Shown here: piece by piece, positions 9,600-24,190 of the stretch
Numbering within the stretch: position 1 is the stretch's first letter
How the letters are laid out: each line of letters opens with the position of its first letter
From: Coriaria nepalensis
Taxonomy: Eukaryota; Streptophyta; Magnoliopsida; Cucurbitales; Coriariaceae
DNA length: 64,000 nucleotides
Assembly (NCBI GenBank): GCA_027186245.1
Contig: CP114481.1
Span: forward strand, 18,445,501 to 18,509,500
Reading direction: 5' to 3'
The notes under the pieces: model-generated
Databases searched by the model: none
What the model was told of the DNA's origin: nothing
Seen by the model: the letters and a program-made list of their open reading frames with translations, nothing else
Position numbers and translations under genes: made by a program

Positions 9600-12500
9600 T
9601 CAAACGAAATTCGGCCTTTAAACATGACTTTCATGCATAACTTGCAGTTAATCTATTGAAGGCAACAATGCATTTGTTTAGCCTTAAAGTCATGTCATTG
9701 AGTCTCATCCAGTCATTAAATCATTCTAAATTAAGTTGAACGAATTCTATTTTCGCCCTTCAAACATGATTTTCTTACATAACTTGCAATTAATTTATTG
9801 ACGACAACAATGCATTATTTTAGCCTTAAAAAGTATTTCATTCAGTCTTTTCATATCATTAATTTGTTTGAAAGCACTTCGAACCAATTCTATTTGTGCA
9901 TTTAAGACACGACTTTCATGCATAACTTGTAATTGATCTATTGAAGGCAACTATGCATTTTTTTAGCCTTAAAGTCATATTATTGCGTCTCTTTTAGTCA
10001 TTAAATCATTCTAAATTACTTCAAACGAAATTCGGCCTTTAAACATGACTTTCGTGCATAACTTGCAGTTAATTTATTGAAGGCAATCATGCATTTGTTT
10101 AGCCTAAAAGTCATGTCATTGAGTCTCATCCAGTCATTAAATCATTCTAAATTAAGTTGATAGAATTCTATTTTCGCCCTTCAAACATGATTTTCTTACA
10201 TAACTAGCAATTAATCTATTGACGAAAACAATGCAGTATTTTAGCCTTAAAAAGTATATCATTCAGTCTTTTCATATCATTAAATTGGTTGAAAGCACTT
10301 CGAACAAATTCTATATTTGCATTTAAGACACGATTTTCATGCATAACTTGTAATTGATCTATTAAAGGCAACTATGCATTTTTTTAGCGTTAAAGTCATA
10401 TTATTGCGTCTCTTTTAGTCATTAAATAATTTTAAATTACTTCAAACGAAATTCGGCCTTTAAACATGACTTTCGTGCATAACTTGCAGTTAATCTATTG
10501 AAGGCAACAATGCATTTGTTTAGCCTTAAAGTCATGTCATTGAGTCTCATCCAGTCATTAAATCATTCTAAATTAAGTTGAACGAATTCTATTTTCGCCC
10601 TTCAAACATGATTTTCTTACATAACTAGCAATTAATCTATTGAAGACAACAATACAGTATTTTAGCCTTAAAAAGTATATCATTCAGTCTTTTCATATCA
10701 TTAAATTGTTTGAAAGCACTTCGAACAAATTCTATATTTGCATTTAAGACACGACTTTCATGCATAAGTTGCAATTGATCTATTGAAGGCAACTATGCAT
10801 TTTTTTAGCCTTAAAATCATATTATTGTGTCTCATTTAGTCATTAAATTATTCAAAATCGCTTCAAACGAAATTCGGCCTCTAAACATGACTTTCGTCCA
10901 TAACTTGCAGTTAATCTATGGAAGGCAACAATGCATTTGTTTAGCCTTAAAGTCATGTCATTGAGTCTCATCCAGTCATTAAATCATTCTAAATTAAGTT
11001 GACCAAATTCTATTTTCGCCCTTCAAACATGATTTTCGTACATAACTTGCAATTAATTTATTGACGACAACAATGCATTATTTTAGCTTTAAAAAGTATT
11101 TCATTCAGTCTTTTTATATCATTAAATTGTTTGAAAGCACTTCGAACCAATTCTATTTATGCATTTAAGACACGACTTTCATGCATAACTTGTAATTGAT
11201 CTATTGAAGGCAACTATGCATTTTTAGCCTTAAAATCATATTATTGCGTCTCTTTTAGTCATTAAATCATTCTAAATTACTTCAAACGAAATTCGGCCTT
11301 TAAACATGACTTTCGTGCATAACTTGTAGTTAATCTATTGAAGGCAACAATGCATTTGTTTAGCCTTAAAGTCATGTCATTGAGTCTCATCCAGTCATTA
11401 AATCATTCTAAATTAAGTTGAACGAATTCTATTTTAGCCCTTCAAACATGATTTTCTTACATAACTTGCAATTAATTTATTGACGACAACAATGCATTAT
11501 TTTAGCCTTAAAAAGTATATCATTCAGTCTTTTCATATCATTAAATTGTTTCAAAGCACTTCGAACAAATTCTATATTTGCGTTTAAGACACGACTTTCA
11601 TGCATAAGTTGCAATTGATCTATTGAAGGCAACTATGCATTTTTTTAGCCTTAAAATCATATTATTGCGTCTCTTTTAGTCATTAAATCATTCTAAATCG
11701 CTTCAAACAAAATTCGGCCTCTAAACATGACTTTCGTCCATAACTTGGAGTTAATCTATTGAAGGCAACAATGCATTTGTTTAGCCTTAAAGTCATGTCA
11801 TTGAGTCTCATCCAGTCATTAAATCATTCTAAAATAAGTTGATAGAATTCTATTTTCGCCCTTCAAACATGATTTTCTTACATAACTAGCAATTAATCTA
11901 TTGAAGACAACAATGCAGTATTTTAGCCTTAAAAAGTATATCATTCAGTCTTTTCATATCATTAAATTGTTTGAAAGCACTTCGAACAAATTCTATATTT
12001 GCATTTAAGACACGACTTTCATGCATAAGTTGCAATTGATCTATTGAAGGCAACTATGCATTTTTTTAGCCTTGAAATCATATTATTGGGTCGCTTTTAG
12101 TCATCAAAACATTCTAAATTACTTCGAACGAAATTCGGCCTTTAAACATGCCTTTCATGCATAACTTGCAGTTAATCTATTGAAGGAAACAATGCATTTG
12201 TTTAGCCGTAAAGTCATGTCATTGAGTCTCATCCAGTCATTAAATCATTCTTAATTAAGTTGAACGAATTCTATTTTAGCCCTTCAAACATGATTTTCTT
12301 ACATAACCTGCAATTAATTTATTGACGACAACAATGCTTTATTTTGTCCTTAAAAAAAATTTCATTCAGTCTTTTCATATCACTAATTTGTTTGAAAGCA
12401 CTTCGAACCAATTCTATTTGTGCATGTAAGACACGACTTTCATGCATAACTTGTAATTGATCTATTGAAGGCAATTATGCATTTTTTTAGCCTTAAAGTC

Positions 12501-14090
12501 ATATTATTGGGTCTCTTTTAGTCATCAAATCATTCTAAATTACTTCAAACGAAATTCGGCCTTTAAACATGACTTTCGTGCATAACTTGCAGTTAATCTA
12601 TTGAAGGCAACAATGCATTTGTTTAGCCTTAAAGTCAAGTCATTGAGTCTCATCCAGTCCTTAAATCATTCTAAATTAAGTTGAACGAATTCTATTTTCG
12701 CCCTTCAAACACGATTTTCTAACATAACTTGCAATTAATCTATTGACGACAACAATGCAGTATTTTAGCCTTAAAAAGTATATCATTCAGTCTTTTCAGA
12801 TCATTAAATTGGTTGAAAGCACTTCGAACAAATTCTATATTTGCATTTAAGACACGATTTTCATGCATAACTAGTAATTGATCTATTGAAGGCAACTATG
12901 CATTTTTTTAGCCTTTAAATCATATTAGTGCGTCTCTTTTGGTCATTAAATTATTCTAAATCGCTTCAAACAATATTCGGCCTCTAGACATGACTTTCTT
13001 CCATAACTTGCAGTTAATCTATGGAAGGCAACAACGCATTTGTTTAGCCTTAAAGTCATGTCATTGAGTCTCATCCAGTCATTAAATCAATATAAATTAA
13101 GTTGAACAAATTCTATTTTCGCCCTTCAAACATGATTTTCTTACATAACTTGCAATTAATTTATTGACGACAACAATGCATTATTTTAGCTTTAAAAAGT
13201 ATTTCATTCAGTCTTTTCATATCATTAAATTGTTTGAAAGCACTTCGAACCAATTCTATTTATGCATTTAAGGCACGACTTTCCTGCATAACTTGTAATT
13301 GATCTATTGAAGGTAACTACGCATTTTTTTAGCCTTAAAATCATATTATTGCGTCTCTTTTAGTCATTAACACATTCTAAATTACTTCAAACGAAATTCG
13401 GCCTTTAAACATGACTTTCGTGCATAACTTGCAGTTAATCTATTGAAGGAAACAATGCATTTGTTTAGCCTTAAAGTCATGTCATTGAGTCTCATCCACT
13501 CATTAAATCATTCTAAATTAAGTTGAACGAATTCTATTGTAGCCCTTCAAACATGATTTTCTTACATAACTTGCAATTAATTTATTGACGACAACAATGC
13601 ATTATTTTGACCTTAAAAAGTATTTCATTCAGTCTTTTCATATCATTAATTTGTTTGAAAGCACTTCGAACCAATTCTATTTGTGCATTTAAGACACGAC
13701 TTTCATGCATAACTTGTAATTGATCTATTGAAGGCAACTATGCATTTTTTTAGCCTTAAAGTCATATTATTGGGTCTCTTTTAGTCATCAAATCATTCTA
13801 AATTACTTCAAACGAAATTCGGCCTTTAAACAAGACTTTCGTGCATAACTTGCAGTTAATCTATTGAAGGCAACAATGTATTTGTTTAGCCTTAAAGTCA
13901 TGTCATTGAGTCTCATCCTGTCATTAAATCATTCTAAATTAAGTTGAACGAATTCTATTTTAGCCCTTCAAACATGATTTTCTTACATAACTTGCAATTA
14001 ATCTATTGACGACAACAATGCATTATTTTAGCTTTAAAAAGTATTTCATTCAGTCTTTTCATATCATTAAATTGTTTGAAAGCACTTCGA
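9600..14090 (+). repeat. Long block duplication, copy 1 (about 4.5 kb)
   Basis: The block matches 19281-24190. The offset is 9681 bp (23 units) up to about 11490 and 10102 bp (24 units) after it. Shared private changes include GGCAATCATGCATTTG (10083/19764), the five-T tract (11221/20902), GTTTCAAAGC (11549/21651), CCTTAAAAAAAATTTC (12348/22450), GACATGACTTTCTTCC (12987/23089) and AAACAAGACTTTCG (13828/23930). Differences are few, for example CATCAAAACATTC at 12104 against CATCAAATCATTC, and TTTTGACC at 13606 against TTTTAGCT. The left edge lies between about 9400 and 9600. Confidence 0.87.
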
Positions 14091-16270
14091 ACCAATTCTA
14101 TTTGTGCATTTCAGACACGACTTTCATGCATAACTTGTAATTGATCTATTGAAGGCAACTATTCATTTTGTTAGCCTTAAAGTCATATTATTGCGCCTCT
14201 TTTAGTCATTAAATCATTCTAATTTACTTCAAACGAAATTCGGCCTTTAAACATGACTTTCGTGCATAACTTGCAGTTAATCTATTGAAGGCAACAATGC
14301 ATTTGTTTAGCCTTAAAATCATGTCATTGAGTCTCATCCAGTCATTAAATCATTCTAAATTAAGTTGAACGAATTCTATTTTCGCCCTTCAAACATGATT
14401 TTCTTACATAACTAGCAATTAATCTATTGAAAACAACAGTGCAGTATTTTAGCCTTAAAAAGTATATCATTCAGTCTTTTCATATCATTAATTTGGTTGA
14501 AAGCACTTCGAACAAATTCTATATTTGCATTTAAGACACGATTTTCATGCATAACTTGTAATTGATCTATTGAAGGCAATTATGCGTTTTTTTAGCCTTA
14601 AAATCATATTATTGCGTCTCTTTTAGTCATTAAATCATTCTAAATTACTTCAAACGAAATTCGGCCTTTAAACATGACTTTCGTGCATAACTTGGGGTTA
14701 ATCTATTGAAGGCAACAACGCATTTGTTTAGCCTTAAAGTCATGTCATTGAGTCTCATCCAGTCATTAAATCATTCTAAGTTAAGTTGAACGAATTCTAT
14801 TTCCGCCCTTCAAACATGATTTTCTTACATAACTGGCAATTAATCTATTGACGACAACAATGCAGTATTTTAGCCTTAACAAGTATATCATTCAGTCTTT
14901 TCATATCATTAAATTGTTTGAAAGCACTTCGAACAAATTCTATATTTGCATTTAAGACACGACTTTCATGCATAACTTGTAATTGATCTATTGAAGGCAA
15001 CTATGCATTTTTTTAGCCTTAAAGTCATATTATTGGGTCTCTTTTAGTCATTAAATCATTCTAAATTACTTCAAACGAAATTCGGCCTTTAAACATGACT
15101 TTCGTGCATAACTTGCAGTTAATCTATTGAAGGCAACAATGCATTTGTTTAGCCTTAGAGTCATGTCATTGAGTCTCATCCAGTCATTAAATCATTCTAA
15201 ATTAAGTTGAATGAATCCTATTTTCGCCCTTCAAACATGATTTTCTTACATAACTAGCAATTAATCTATTGAAGACAACAATGCAGTATTTTAGCCTTAA
15301 AAAGTATATCATTCAGTCCTTTCATATCATTAAATTGTTTGGAAGCACTTCGAACAAATTCTATCTTTGCATTTAAGACACGACTTTCATGCATAAGTTG
15401 CAATTGATCTATTGAAGGCAACTACGCATTTTTTTAGCCGCAAAATCATATTATTGCGTCAATTTTAGTCATTAAATTATTCTAAATCGCTTCAAACAAT
15501 ATTCGGCCTCTAAACATGACTTTCGTCCATAACTTGCAGTTAATCTATGGAAGGCAACAATGCATTTGTTTAGCCTTAAAGTCATGTCATTGAGTCTCAT
15601 CCAGTCATTAAATCATTCTAAATTAAGTTGACCAAATTCTATTTTCGCCCTTCAAACATGATTTTCGTACATAACTTGCAATTAATTTATTGACGACAAC
15701 AATGCATTATTTTAGCTTTAAAAAGTATTTCATTCAGTCTTTTCATATCATTAAATTGTTTGAAAGCACTTCGAACCAATTCTATTTGTGCATTTAAGAC
15801 ATGACTTTCATGCATAACTTGTAATTGATCTATTGAAAGCAACTATGCATTTTTTTAGCCTTAAAATCATATTTTTGCGTCTCTTTTCGTCATTAAATCA
15901 TTCTAAATTCCTTCAAACGAAATTCGGCCTTTACACATGACTTTCGTGCATAACTTGCAGTTAATCTATTGAAGGCAACAATGCATTTGTTTAGCCTAAA
16001 AGTCATGTCATTGAGTCTCATCCAGTCATTAAATCATTCTAAATTAAGTTGAATGAATTCTATTTTCGCCCTTCAAACATGATTTTCTTACATAACTAGC
16101 AATTAATCTATTGAAGACAACAATGCATTATTTCAGCCTTAAAAAGTATTTCATTCAGTCTTTTCATATCATTAATTTGTTTGAAAGCACTTCGAACCAA
16201 TTCTATTTGTGCATTTAAGACACGACTTTCATGCATAACTTGTAATTGATCTATTGAAGGCAACTATGCA
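13750..16270 (+). repeat. Tandem 2526-bp duplication, copy 1
   Basis: Six units are followed directly by a near-identical copy 2526 bp downstream. Markers shared at this offset include the GCAACTATTCATTTTG change, GGGGTTAATC, AGTCCTTTCATATC with TTTGGAAGC (15316/17842), TTTTAGCCGCAAAATC and GACCAAATTC. I noticed one substitution on the lines compared: GCGTCAATTTTAG at 15457 against GCGTCTATTTTAG. Its first few hundred bases overlap the end of the 9600-14090 block. Confidence 0.88.
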
Positions 16271-18790
16271 TTTGTTTAGCCTTAAAGTCATATTATTGGG
16301 TCTCTTTTAGTCATCAAATCATTCTAAATTACTTCAAACGAAATTCGGCCTTTAAACAAGACTTTCGTGCATAACTTGCAGTTAATCTATTGAAGGCAAC
16401 AATGTATTTGTTTAGCCTTAAAGTCATGTCATTGAGTCTCATCCTGTCATTAAATCATTCTAAATTAAGTTGAACGAATTCTATTTTAGCCCTTCAAACA
16501 TGATTTTCTTACATAACTTGCAATTAATCTATTGACGACAACAATGCATTATTTTAGCTTTAAAAAGTATTTCATTCAGTCTTTTCATATCATTAAATTG
16601 TTTGAAAGCACTTCGAACCAATTCTATTTGTGCATTTCAGACACGACTTTCATGCATAACTTGTAATTGATCTATTGAAGGCAACTATTCATTTTGTTAG
16701 CCTTAAAGTCATATTATTGCGCCTCTTTTAGTCATTAAATCATTCTAATTTACTTCAAACGAAATTCGGCCTTTAAACATGACTTTCGTGCATAACTTGC
16801 AGTTAATCTATTGAAGGCAACAATGCATTTGTTTAGCCTTAAAATCATGTCATTGAGTCTCATCCAGTCATTAAATCATTCTAAATTAAGTTGAACGAAT
16901 TCTATTTTCGCCCTTCAAACATGATTTTCTTACATAACTAGCAATTAATCTATTGAAAACAACAGTGCAGTATTTTAGCCTTAAAAAGTATATCATTCAG
17001 TCTTTTCATATCATTAATTTGGTTGAAAGCACTTCGAACAAATTCTATATTTGCATTTAAGACACGATTTTCATGCATAACTTGTAATTGATCTATTGAA
17101 GGCAATTATGCGTTTTTTTAGCCTTAAAATCATATTATTGCGTCTCTTTTAGTCATTAAATCATTCTAAATTACTTCAAACGAAATTCGGCCTTTAAACA
17201 TGACTTTCGTGCATAACTTGGGGTTAATCTATTGAAGGCAACAACGCATTTGTTTAGCCTTAAAGTCATGTCATTGAGTCTCATCCAGTCATTAAATCAT
17301 TCTAAGTTAAGTTGAACGAATTCTATTTCCGCCCTTCAAACATGATTTTCTTACATAACTGGCAATTAATCTATTGACGACAACAATGCAGTATTTTAGC
17401 CTTAACAAGTATATCATTCAGTCTTTTCATATCATTAAATTGTTTGAAAGCACTTCGAACAAATTCTATATTTGCATTTAAGACACGACTTTCATGCATA
17501 ACTTGTAATTGATCTATTGAAGGCAACTATGCATTTTTTTAGCCTTAAAGTCATATTATTGGGTCTCTTTTAGTCATTAAATCATTCTAAATTACTTCAA
17601 ACGAAATTCGGCCTTTAAACATGACTTTCGTGCATAACTTGCAGTTAATCTATTGAAGGCAACAATGCATTTGTTTAGCCTTAGAGTCATGTCATTGAGT
17701 CTCATCCAGTCATTAAATCATTCTAAATTAAGTTGAATGAATCCTATTTTCGCCCTTCAAACATGATTTTCTTACATAACTAGCAATTAATCTATTGAAG
17801 ACAACAATGCAGTATTTTAGCCTTAAAAAGTATATCATTCAGTCCTTTCATATCATTAAATTGTTTGGAAGCACTTCGAACAAATTCTATCTTTGCATTT
17901 AAGACACGACTTTCATGCATAAGTTGCAATTGATCTATTGAAGGCAACTACGCATTTTTTTAGCCGCAAAATCATATTATTGCGTCTATTTTAGTCATTA
18001 AATTATTCTAAATCGCTTCAAACAATATTCGGCCTCTAAACATGACTTTCGTCCATAACTTGCAGTTAATCTATGGAAGGCAACAATGCATTTGTTTAGC
18101 CTTAAAGTCATGTCATTGAGTCTCATCCAGTCATTAAATCATTCTAAATTAAGTTGACCAAATTCTATTTTCGCCCTTCAAACATGATTTTCGTACATAA
18201 CTTGCAATTAATTTATTGACGACAACAATGCATTATTTTAGCTTTAAAAAGTATTTCATTCAGTCTTTTCATATCATTAAATTGTTTGAAAGCACTTCGA
18301 ACCAATTCTATTTGTGCATTTAAGACATGACTTTCATGCATAACTTGTAATTGATCTATTGAAAGCAACTATGCATTTTTTTAGCCTTAAAATCATATTT
18401 TTGCGTCTCTTTTCGTCATTAAATCATTCTAAATTCCTTCAAACGAAATTCGGCCTTTACACATGACTTTCGTGCATAACTTGCAGTTAATCTATTGAAG
18501 GCAACAATGCATTTGTTTAGCCTAAAAGTCATGTCATTGAGTCTCATCCAGTCATTAAATCATTCTAAATTAAGTTGAATGAATTCTATTTTCGCCCTTC
18601 AAACATGATTTTCTTACATAACTAGCAATTAATCTATTGAAGACAACAATGCATTATTTCAGCCTTAAAAAGTATTTCATTCAGTCTTTTCATATCATTA
18701 ATTTGTTTGAAAGCACTTCGAACCAATTCTATTTGTGCATTTAAGACACGACTTTCATGCATAACTTGTAATTGATCTATTGAAGGCAAC
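16271..18790 (+). repeat. Tandem 2526-bp duplication, copy 2
   Basis: This is the second copy of the six-unit block. It begins after a B monomer whose T run reads TTTGTTTAGCC (16271) instead of seven T, and agrees with 13750-16270 until about 18790. There the text returns to a seven-T junction and a C monomer with AAATTCCTTC, so no third copy follows. Confidence 0.87.
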
Positions 18791-19280
18791 TATGCATTTT
18801 TTTAGCCTTAAAGTCATATTATTGCGTCTCTTTTAGTCATTAAATCATTCTAAATTCCTTCAAACGAAATTCGGCCTTTAAACATGACTTTCGTGCATAA
18901 CTTGCAGTTAATCTATTGAAGGCAACAATGCATTTGTTTAGCCTTAAAGTCATGTCATTGAGTCTCATCCAGTCATTAAATCATTCTAAATTAAGTTGAA
19001 CGAATTCTATTTCCGCCCTTCAAACATGATTTTCTTACATAACTAGCAATTAATCTATTGACGACAACAATGCATTATTTTAGCCTTAAAAACTATTTCA
19101 TTCAGTCTTTTCATATCATTAATTTGTTTGAAAGCACTTCGAACCAATTCTATTTGTGTATTTAAGACACGACTTTCATGCATAACTTGTAATTGATCTA
19201 TTGAAGGTAACTATGCATTTTTTTAGCCTTAAAATCATATTATTGCGTCTCTTTTAGTCATTAAATCATTCTAAATTACT
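18791..19280 (+). repeat. Linking unit between two duplication blocks
   Basis: About one unit (start of A at 18940) joins the end of the 2526-bp duplication to the second long block. It has TTTCCGCCC in A, AAAAACTATTTC in B and TTGTGTATTTAAG, a combination not seen elsewhere in the window. Its B monomer resembles the one at 9401, so the second long block may begin a little earlier than stated. Confidence 0.7.
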
Positions 19281-22200
19281 TCAAAAGAAATTCGGCCTTT
19301 AAACATGACTTTCATGCATAACTTGCGGTTAATTTATTGAAGGCAACAATGCATTTGTTTAGCCTTAAAGTCATGTCATTGAGTCTCATCCAGTCATTAA
19401 ATCATTCTAAATTAAGTTGAACGAATTCTATTTTCGCCCTTCAAACATGATTTTCTTACATAACTTGCAATTAATTTATTGACGACAACAATGCATTATT
19501 TTAGCCTTAAAAAGTATTTCATTCAGTCTTTTCATATCATTAATTTGTTTGAAAGCACTTCGAACCAATTCTATTTGTGCATTTAAGACACGACTTTCAT
19601 GCATAACTTGTAATTGATCTATTGAAGGCAACTATGCATTTTTTTAGCCTTAAAGTCATATTATTGCGTCTCTTTTAGTCATTAAATCATTCTAAATTAC
19701 TTCAAACGAAATTCGGCCTTTAAACATGACTTTCGTGCATAACTTGCAGTTAATTTATTGAAGGCAATCATGCATTTGTTTAGCCTAAAAGTCATGTCAT
19801 TGAGTCTCATCCAGTCATTAAATCATTCTAAATTAAGTTGATAGAATTCTATTTTCGCCCTTCAAACATGATTTTCTTACATAACTAGCAATTAATCTAT
19901 TGACGAAAACAATGCAGTATTTTAGCCTTAAAAAGTATATCATTCAGTCTTTTCATATCATTAAATTGGTTGAAAGCACTTCGAACAAATTCTATATTTG
20001 CATTTAAGACACGATTTTCATGCATAACTTGTAATTGATCTATTAAAGGCAACTATGCATTTTTTTAGCGTTAAAGTCATATTATTGCGTCTCTTTTAGT
20101 CATTAAATAATTTTAAATTACTTCAAACGAAATTCGGCCTTTAAACATGACTTTCGTGCATAACTTGCAGTTAATCTATTGAAGGCAACAATGCATTTGT
20201 TTAGCCTTAAAGTCATGTCATTGAGTCTCATCCAGTCATTAAATCATTCTAAATTAAGTTGAACGAATTCTATTTTCGCCCTTCAAACATGATTTTCTTA
20301 CATAACTAGCAATTAATCTATTGAAGACAACAATACAGTATTTTAGCCTTAAAAAGTATATCATTCAGTCTTTTCATATCATTAAATTGTTTGAAAGCAC
20401 TTCGAACAAATTCTATATTTGCATTTAAGACACGACTTTCATGCATAAGTTGCAATTGATCTATTGAAGGCAACTATGCATTTTTTTAGCCTTAAAATCA
20501 TATTATTGTGTCTCATTTAGTCATTAAATTATTCAAAATCGCTTCAAACGAAATTCGGCCTCTAAACATGACTTTCGTCCATAACTTGCAGTTAATCTAT
20601 GGAAGGCAACAATGCATTTGTTTAGCCTTAAAGTCATGTCATTGAGTCTCATCCAGTCATTAAATCATTCTAAATTAAGTTGACCAAATTCTATTTTCGC
20701 CCTTCAAACATGATTTTCGTACATAACTTGCAATTAATTTATTGACGACAACAATGCATTATTTTAGCTTTAAAAAGTATTTCATTCAGTCTTTTTATAT
20801 CATTAAATTGTTTGAAAGCACTTCGAACCAATTCTATTTATGCATTTAAGACACGACTTTCATGCATAACTTGTAATTGATCTATTGAAGGCAACTATGC
20901 ATTTTTAGCCTTAAAATCATATTATTGCGTCTCTTTTAGTCATTAAATCATTCTAAATTACTTCAAACGAAATTCGGCCTTTAAACATGACTTTCGTGCA
21001 TAACTTGTAGTTAATCTATTGAAGGCAACAATGCATTTGTTTAGCCTTAAAGTCATGTCATTGAGTCTCATCCAGTCATTAAATCATTCTAAATTAAGTT
21101 GAACGAATTCTATTTTAGCCCTTCAAACATGATTTTCTTACATAACTTGCAATTAATTTATTGACGACAACAATGCATTATATTAGCCTTAAAAAGTATT
21201 TCATTCAGTCTTTTCATATCATTAATTTGTTTGAAAGCACTCCGAACCAATTCTATTTGTCCATTTAAGACACGACTTTCATGCATAACTTGTAATTGAT
21301 CTATTGAAGGCAACTATGCATTTTTTTAGCCTTAAAGTCATATTATTGCGTCTCTTTTATTCATTAAATCATTCTAAATTACTTCAAACGAAATTCGGCC
21401 TTTAAACATGACTTTCGTGCATAACTTGCAGTTAATCTATTGAAGGCAATCATGCATTTGTTTAGCCTAAAAGTCATGTCATTGAGTCTCATCCAGTCAT
21501 TAAATCATTCTAAATTAAGTTGATAGAATTCTATTTTCGCCCTTCAAACATGATTTTCTTACATAACTAGCAATTAATCTATTGACGACAACAATGCATT
21601 ATTTTAGCCTTAAAAAGTATATCATTCAGTCTTTTCATATCATTAAATTGTTTCAAAGCACTTCGAACAAATTCTATATTTGCGTTTAAGACACGACTTT
21701 CATGCATAAGTTGCAATTGATCTATTGAAGGCAACTATGCATTTTTTTAGCCTTAAAATCATATTATTGCGTCTCTTTTAGTCATTAAATCATTCTAAAT
21801 CGCTTCAAACAAAATTCGGCCTCTAAACATGACTTTCGTCCATAACTTGGAGTTAATCTATTGAAGGCAACAATGCATTTGTTTAGCCTTAAAGTCATGT
21901 CATTGAGTCTCATCCAGTCATTAAATCATTCTAAAATAAGTTGATAGAATTCTATTTTCGCCCTTCAAACATGATTTTCTTACATAACTAGCAATTAATC
22001 TATTGAAGACAACAATGCAGTATTTTAGCCTTAAAAAGTATATCATTCAGTCTTTTCATATCATTAAATTGTTTGAAAGCACTTCGAACAAATTCTATAT
22101 TTGCATTTAAGACACGACTTTCATGCATAAGTTGCAATTGATCTATTGAAGGCAACTATGCATTTTTTTAGCCTTGAAATCATATTATTGGGTCGCTTTT

Positions 22201-24190
22201 AGTCATCAAATCATTCTAAATTACTTCGAACGAAATTCGGCCTTTAAACATGCCTTTCATGCATAACTTGCAGTTAATCTATTGAAGGAAACAATGCATT
22301 TGTTTAGCCGTAAAGTCATGTCATTGAGTCTCATCCAGTCATTAAATCATTCTTAATTAAGTTGAACGAATTCTATTTTAGCCCTTCAAACATGATTTTC
22401 TTACATAACCTGCAATTAATTTATTGACGACAACAATGCTTTATTTTGTCCTTAAAAAAAATTTCATTCAGTCTTTTCATATCACTAATTTGTTTGAAAG
22501 CACTTCGAACCAATTCTATTTGTGCATGTAAGACACGACTTTCATGCATAACTTGTAATTGATCTATTGAAGGCAATTATGCATTTTTTTAGCCTTAAAG
22601 TCATATTATTGGGTCTCTTTTAGTCATCAAATCATTCTAAATTACTTCAAACGAAATTCGGCCTTTAAACATGACTTTCGTGCATAACTTGCAGTTAATC
22701 TATTGAAGGCAACAATGCATTTGTTTAGCCTTAAAGTCAAGTCATTGAGTCTCATCCAGTCCTTAAATCATTCTAAATTAAGTTGAACGAATTCTATTTT
22801 CGCCCTTCAAACACGATTTTCTAACATAACTTGCAATTAATCTATTGACGACAACAATGCAGTATTTTAGCCTTAAAAAGTATATCATTCAGTCTTTTCA
22901 GATCATTAAATTGGTTGAAAGCACTTCGAACAAATTCTATATTTGCATTTAAGACACGATTTTCATGCATAACTAGTAATTGATCTATTGAAGGCAACTA
23001 TGCATTTTTTTAGCCTTTAAATCATATTAGTGCGTCTCTTTTGGTCATTAAATTATTCTAAATCGCTTCAAACAATATTCGGCCTCTAGACATGACTTTC
23101 TTCCATAACTTGCAGTTAATCTATGGAAGGCAACAACGCATTTGTTTAGCCTTAAAGTCATGTCATTGAGTCTCATCCAGTCATTAAATCAATATAAATT
23201 AAGTTGAACAAATTCTATTTTCGCCCTTCAAACATGATTTTCTTACATAACTTGCAATTAATTTATTGACGACAACAATGCATTATTTTAGCTTTAAAAA
23301 GTATTTCATTCAGTCTTTTCATATCATTAAATTGTTTGAAAGCACTTCGAACCAATTCTATTTATGCATTTAAGGCACGACTTTCCTGCATAACTTGTAA
23401 TTGATCTATTGAAGGTAACTACGCATTTTTTTAGCCTTAAAATCATATTATTGCGTCTCTTTTAGTCATTAACACATTCTAAATTACTTCAAACGAAATT
23501 CGGCCTTTAAACATGACTTTCGTGCATAACTTGCAGTTAATCTATTGAAGGAAACAATGCATTTGTTTAGCCTTAAAGTCATGTCATTGAGTCTCATCCA
23601 CTCATTAAATCATTCTAAATTAAGTTGAACGAATTCTATTGTAGCCCTTCAAACATGATTTTCTTACATAACTTGCAATTAATTTATTGACGACAACAAT
23701 GCATTATTTTAGCTTTAAAAAGTATTTCATTCAGTCTTTTCATATCATTAATTTGTTTGAAAGCACTTCGAACCAATTCTATTTGTGCATTTAAGACACG
23801 ACTTTCATGCATAACTTGTAATTGATCTATTGAAGGCAACTATGCATTTTTTTAGCCTTAAAGTCATATTATTGGGTCTCTTTTAGTCATCAAATCATTC
23901 TAAATTACTTCAAACGAAATTCGGCCTTTAAACAAGACTTTCGTGCATAACTTGCAGTTAATCTATTGAAGGCAACAATGTATTTGTTTAGCCTTAAAGT
24001 CATGTCATTGAGTCTCATCCTGTCATTAAATCATTCTAAATTAAGTTGAACGAATTCTATTTTAGCCCTTCAAACATGATTTTCTTACATAACTTGCAGT
24101 TAATCTATTGACGACAACAATGCATTATTTTAGCTTTAAAAAGTATTTCATTCAGTATTTTCATATTATTAAATTGTTTGAAAGCACTTC
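19281..24190 (+). repeat. Long block duplication, copy 2 (about 4.8 kb, one extra unit)
   Basis: This is the second copy of 9600-14090, matching at 9681 bp and then 10102 bp offset because one extra 421-bp unit (about 21181-21601) lies inside it. Agreement continues through the AAACAAGACTTTCG (23930) and CATCCTGTCATT (24017) markers and fades at about 24090-24190, where ACTTGCAGTTAATC replaces ACTTGCAATTAATC in A and CAGTATTTTCATATTATT appears in B. Confidence 0.86.
21181..21601 (+). repeat. Extra 421-bp unit within the long duplication
   Basis: Relative to the copy at 9.6-14.1 kb, exactly one unit is present here and absent there. The left junction shows TTATATTAGCC at 21178-21188, with private changes CACTCCGAACC, TTTGTCCATTT and TTTTATTCATT following. 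The right part repeats GGCAATCATGCATTTG, CCTAAAAGTC and GATAGAATTC from about 1682 bp upstream. The insertion keeps the monomer register, as expected of unequal exchange between aligned units. Confidence 0.75.
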
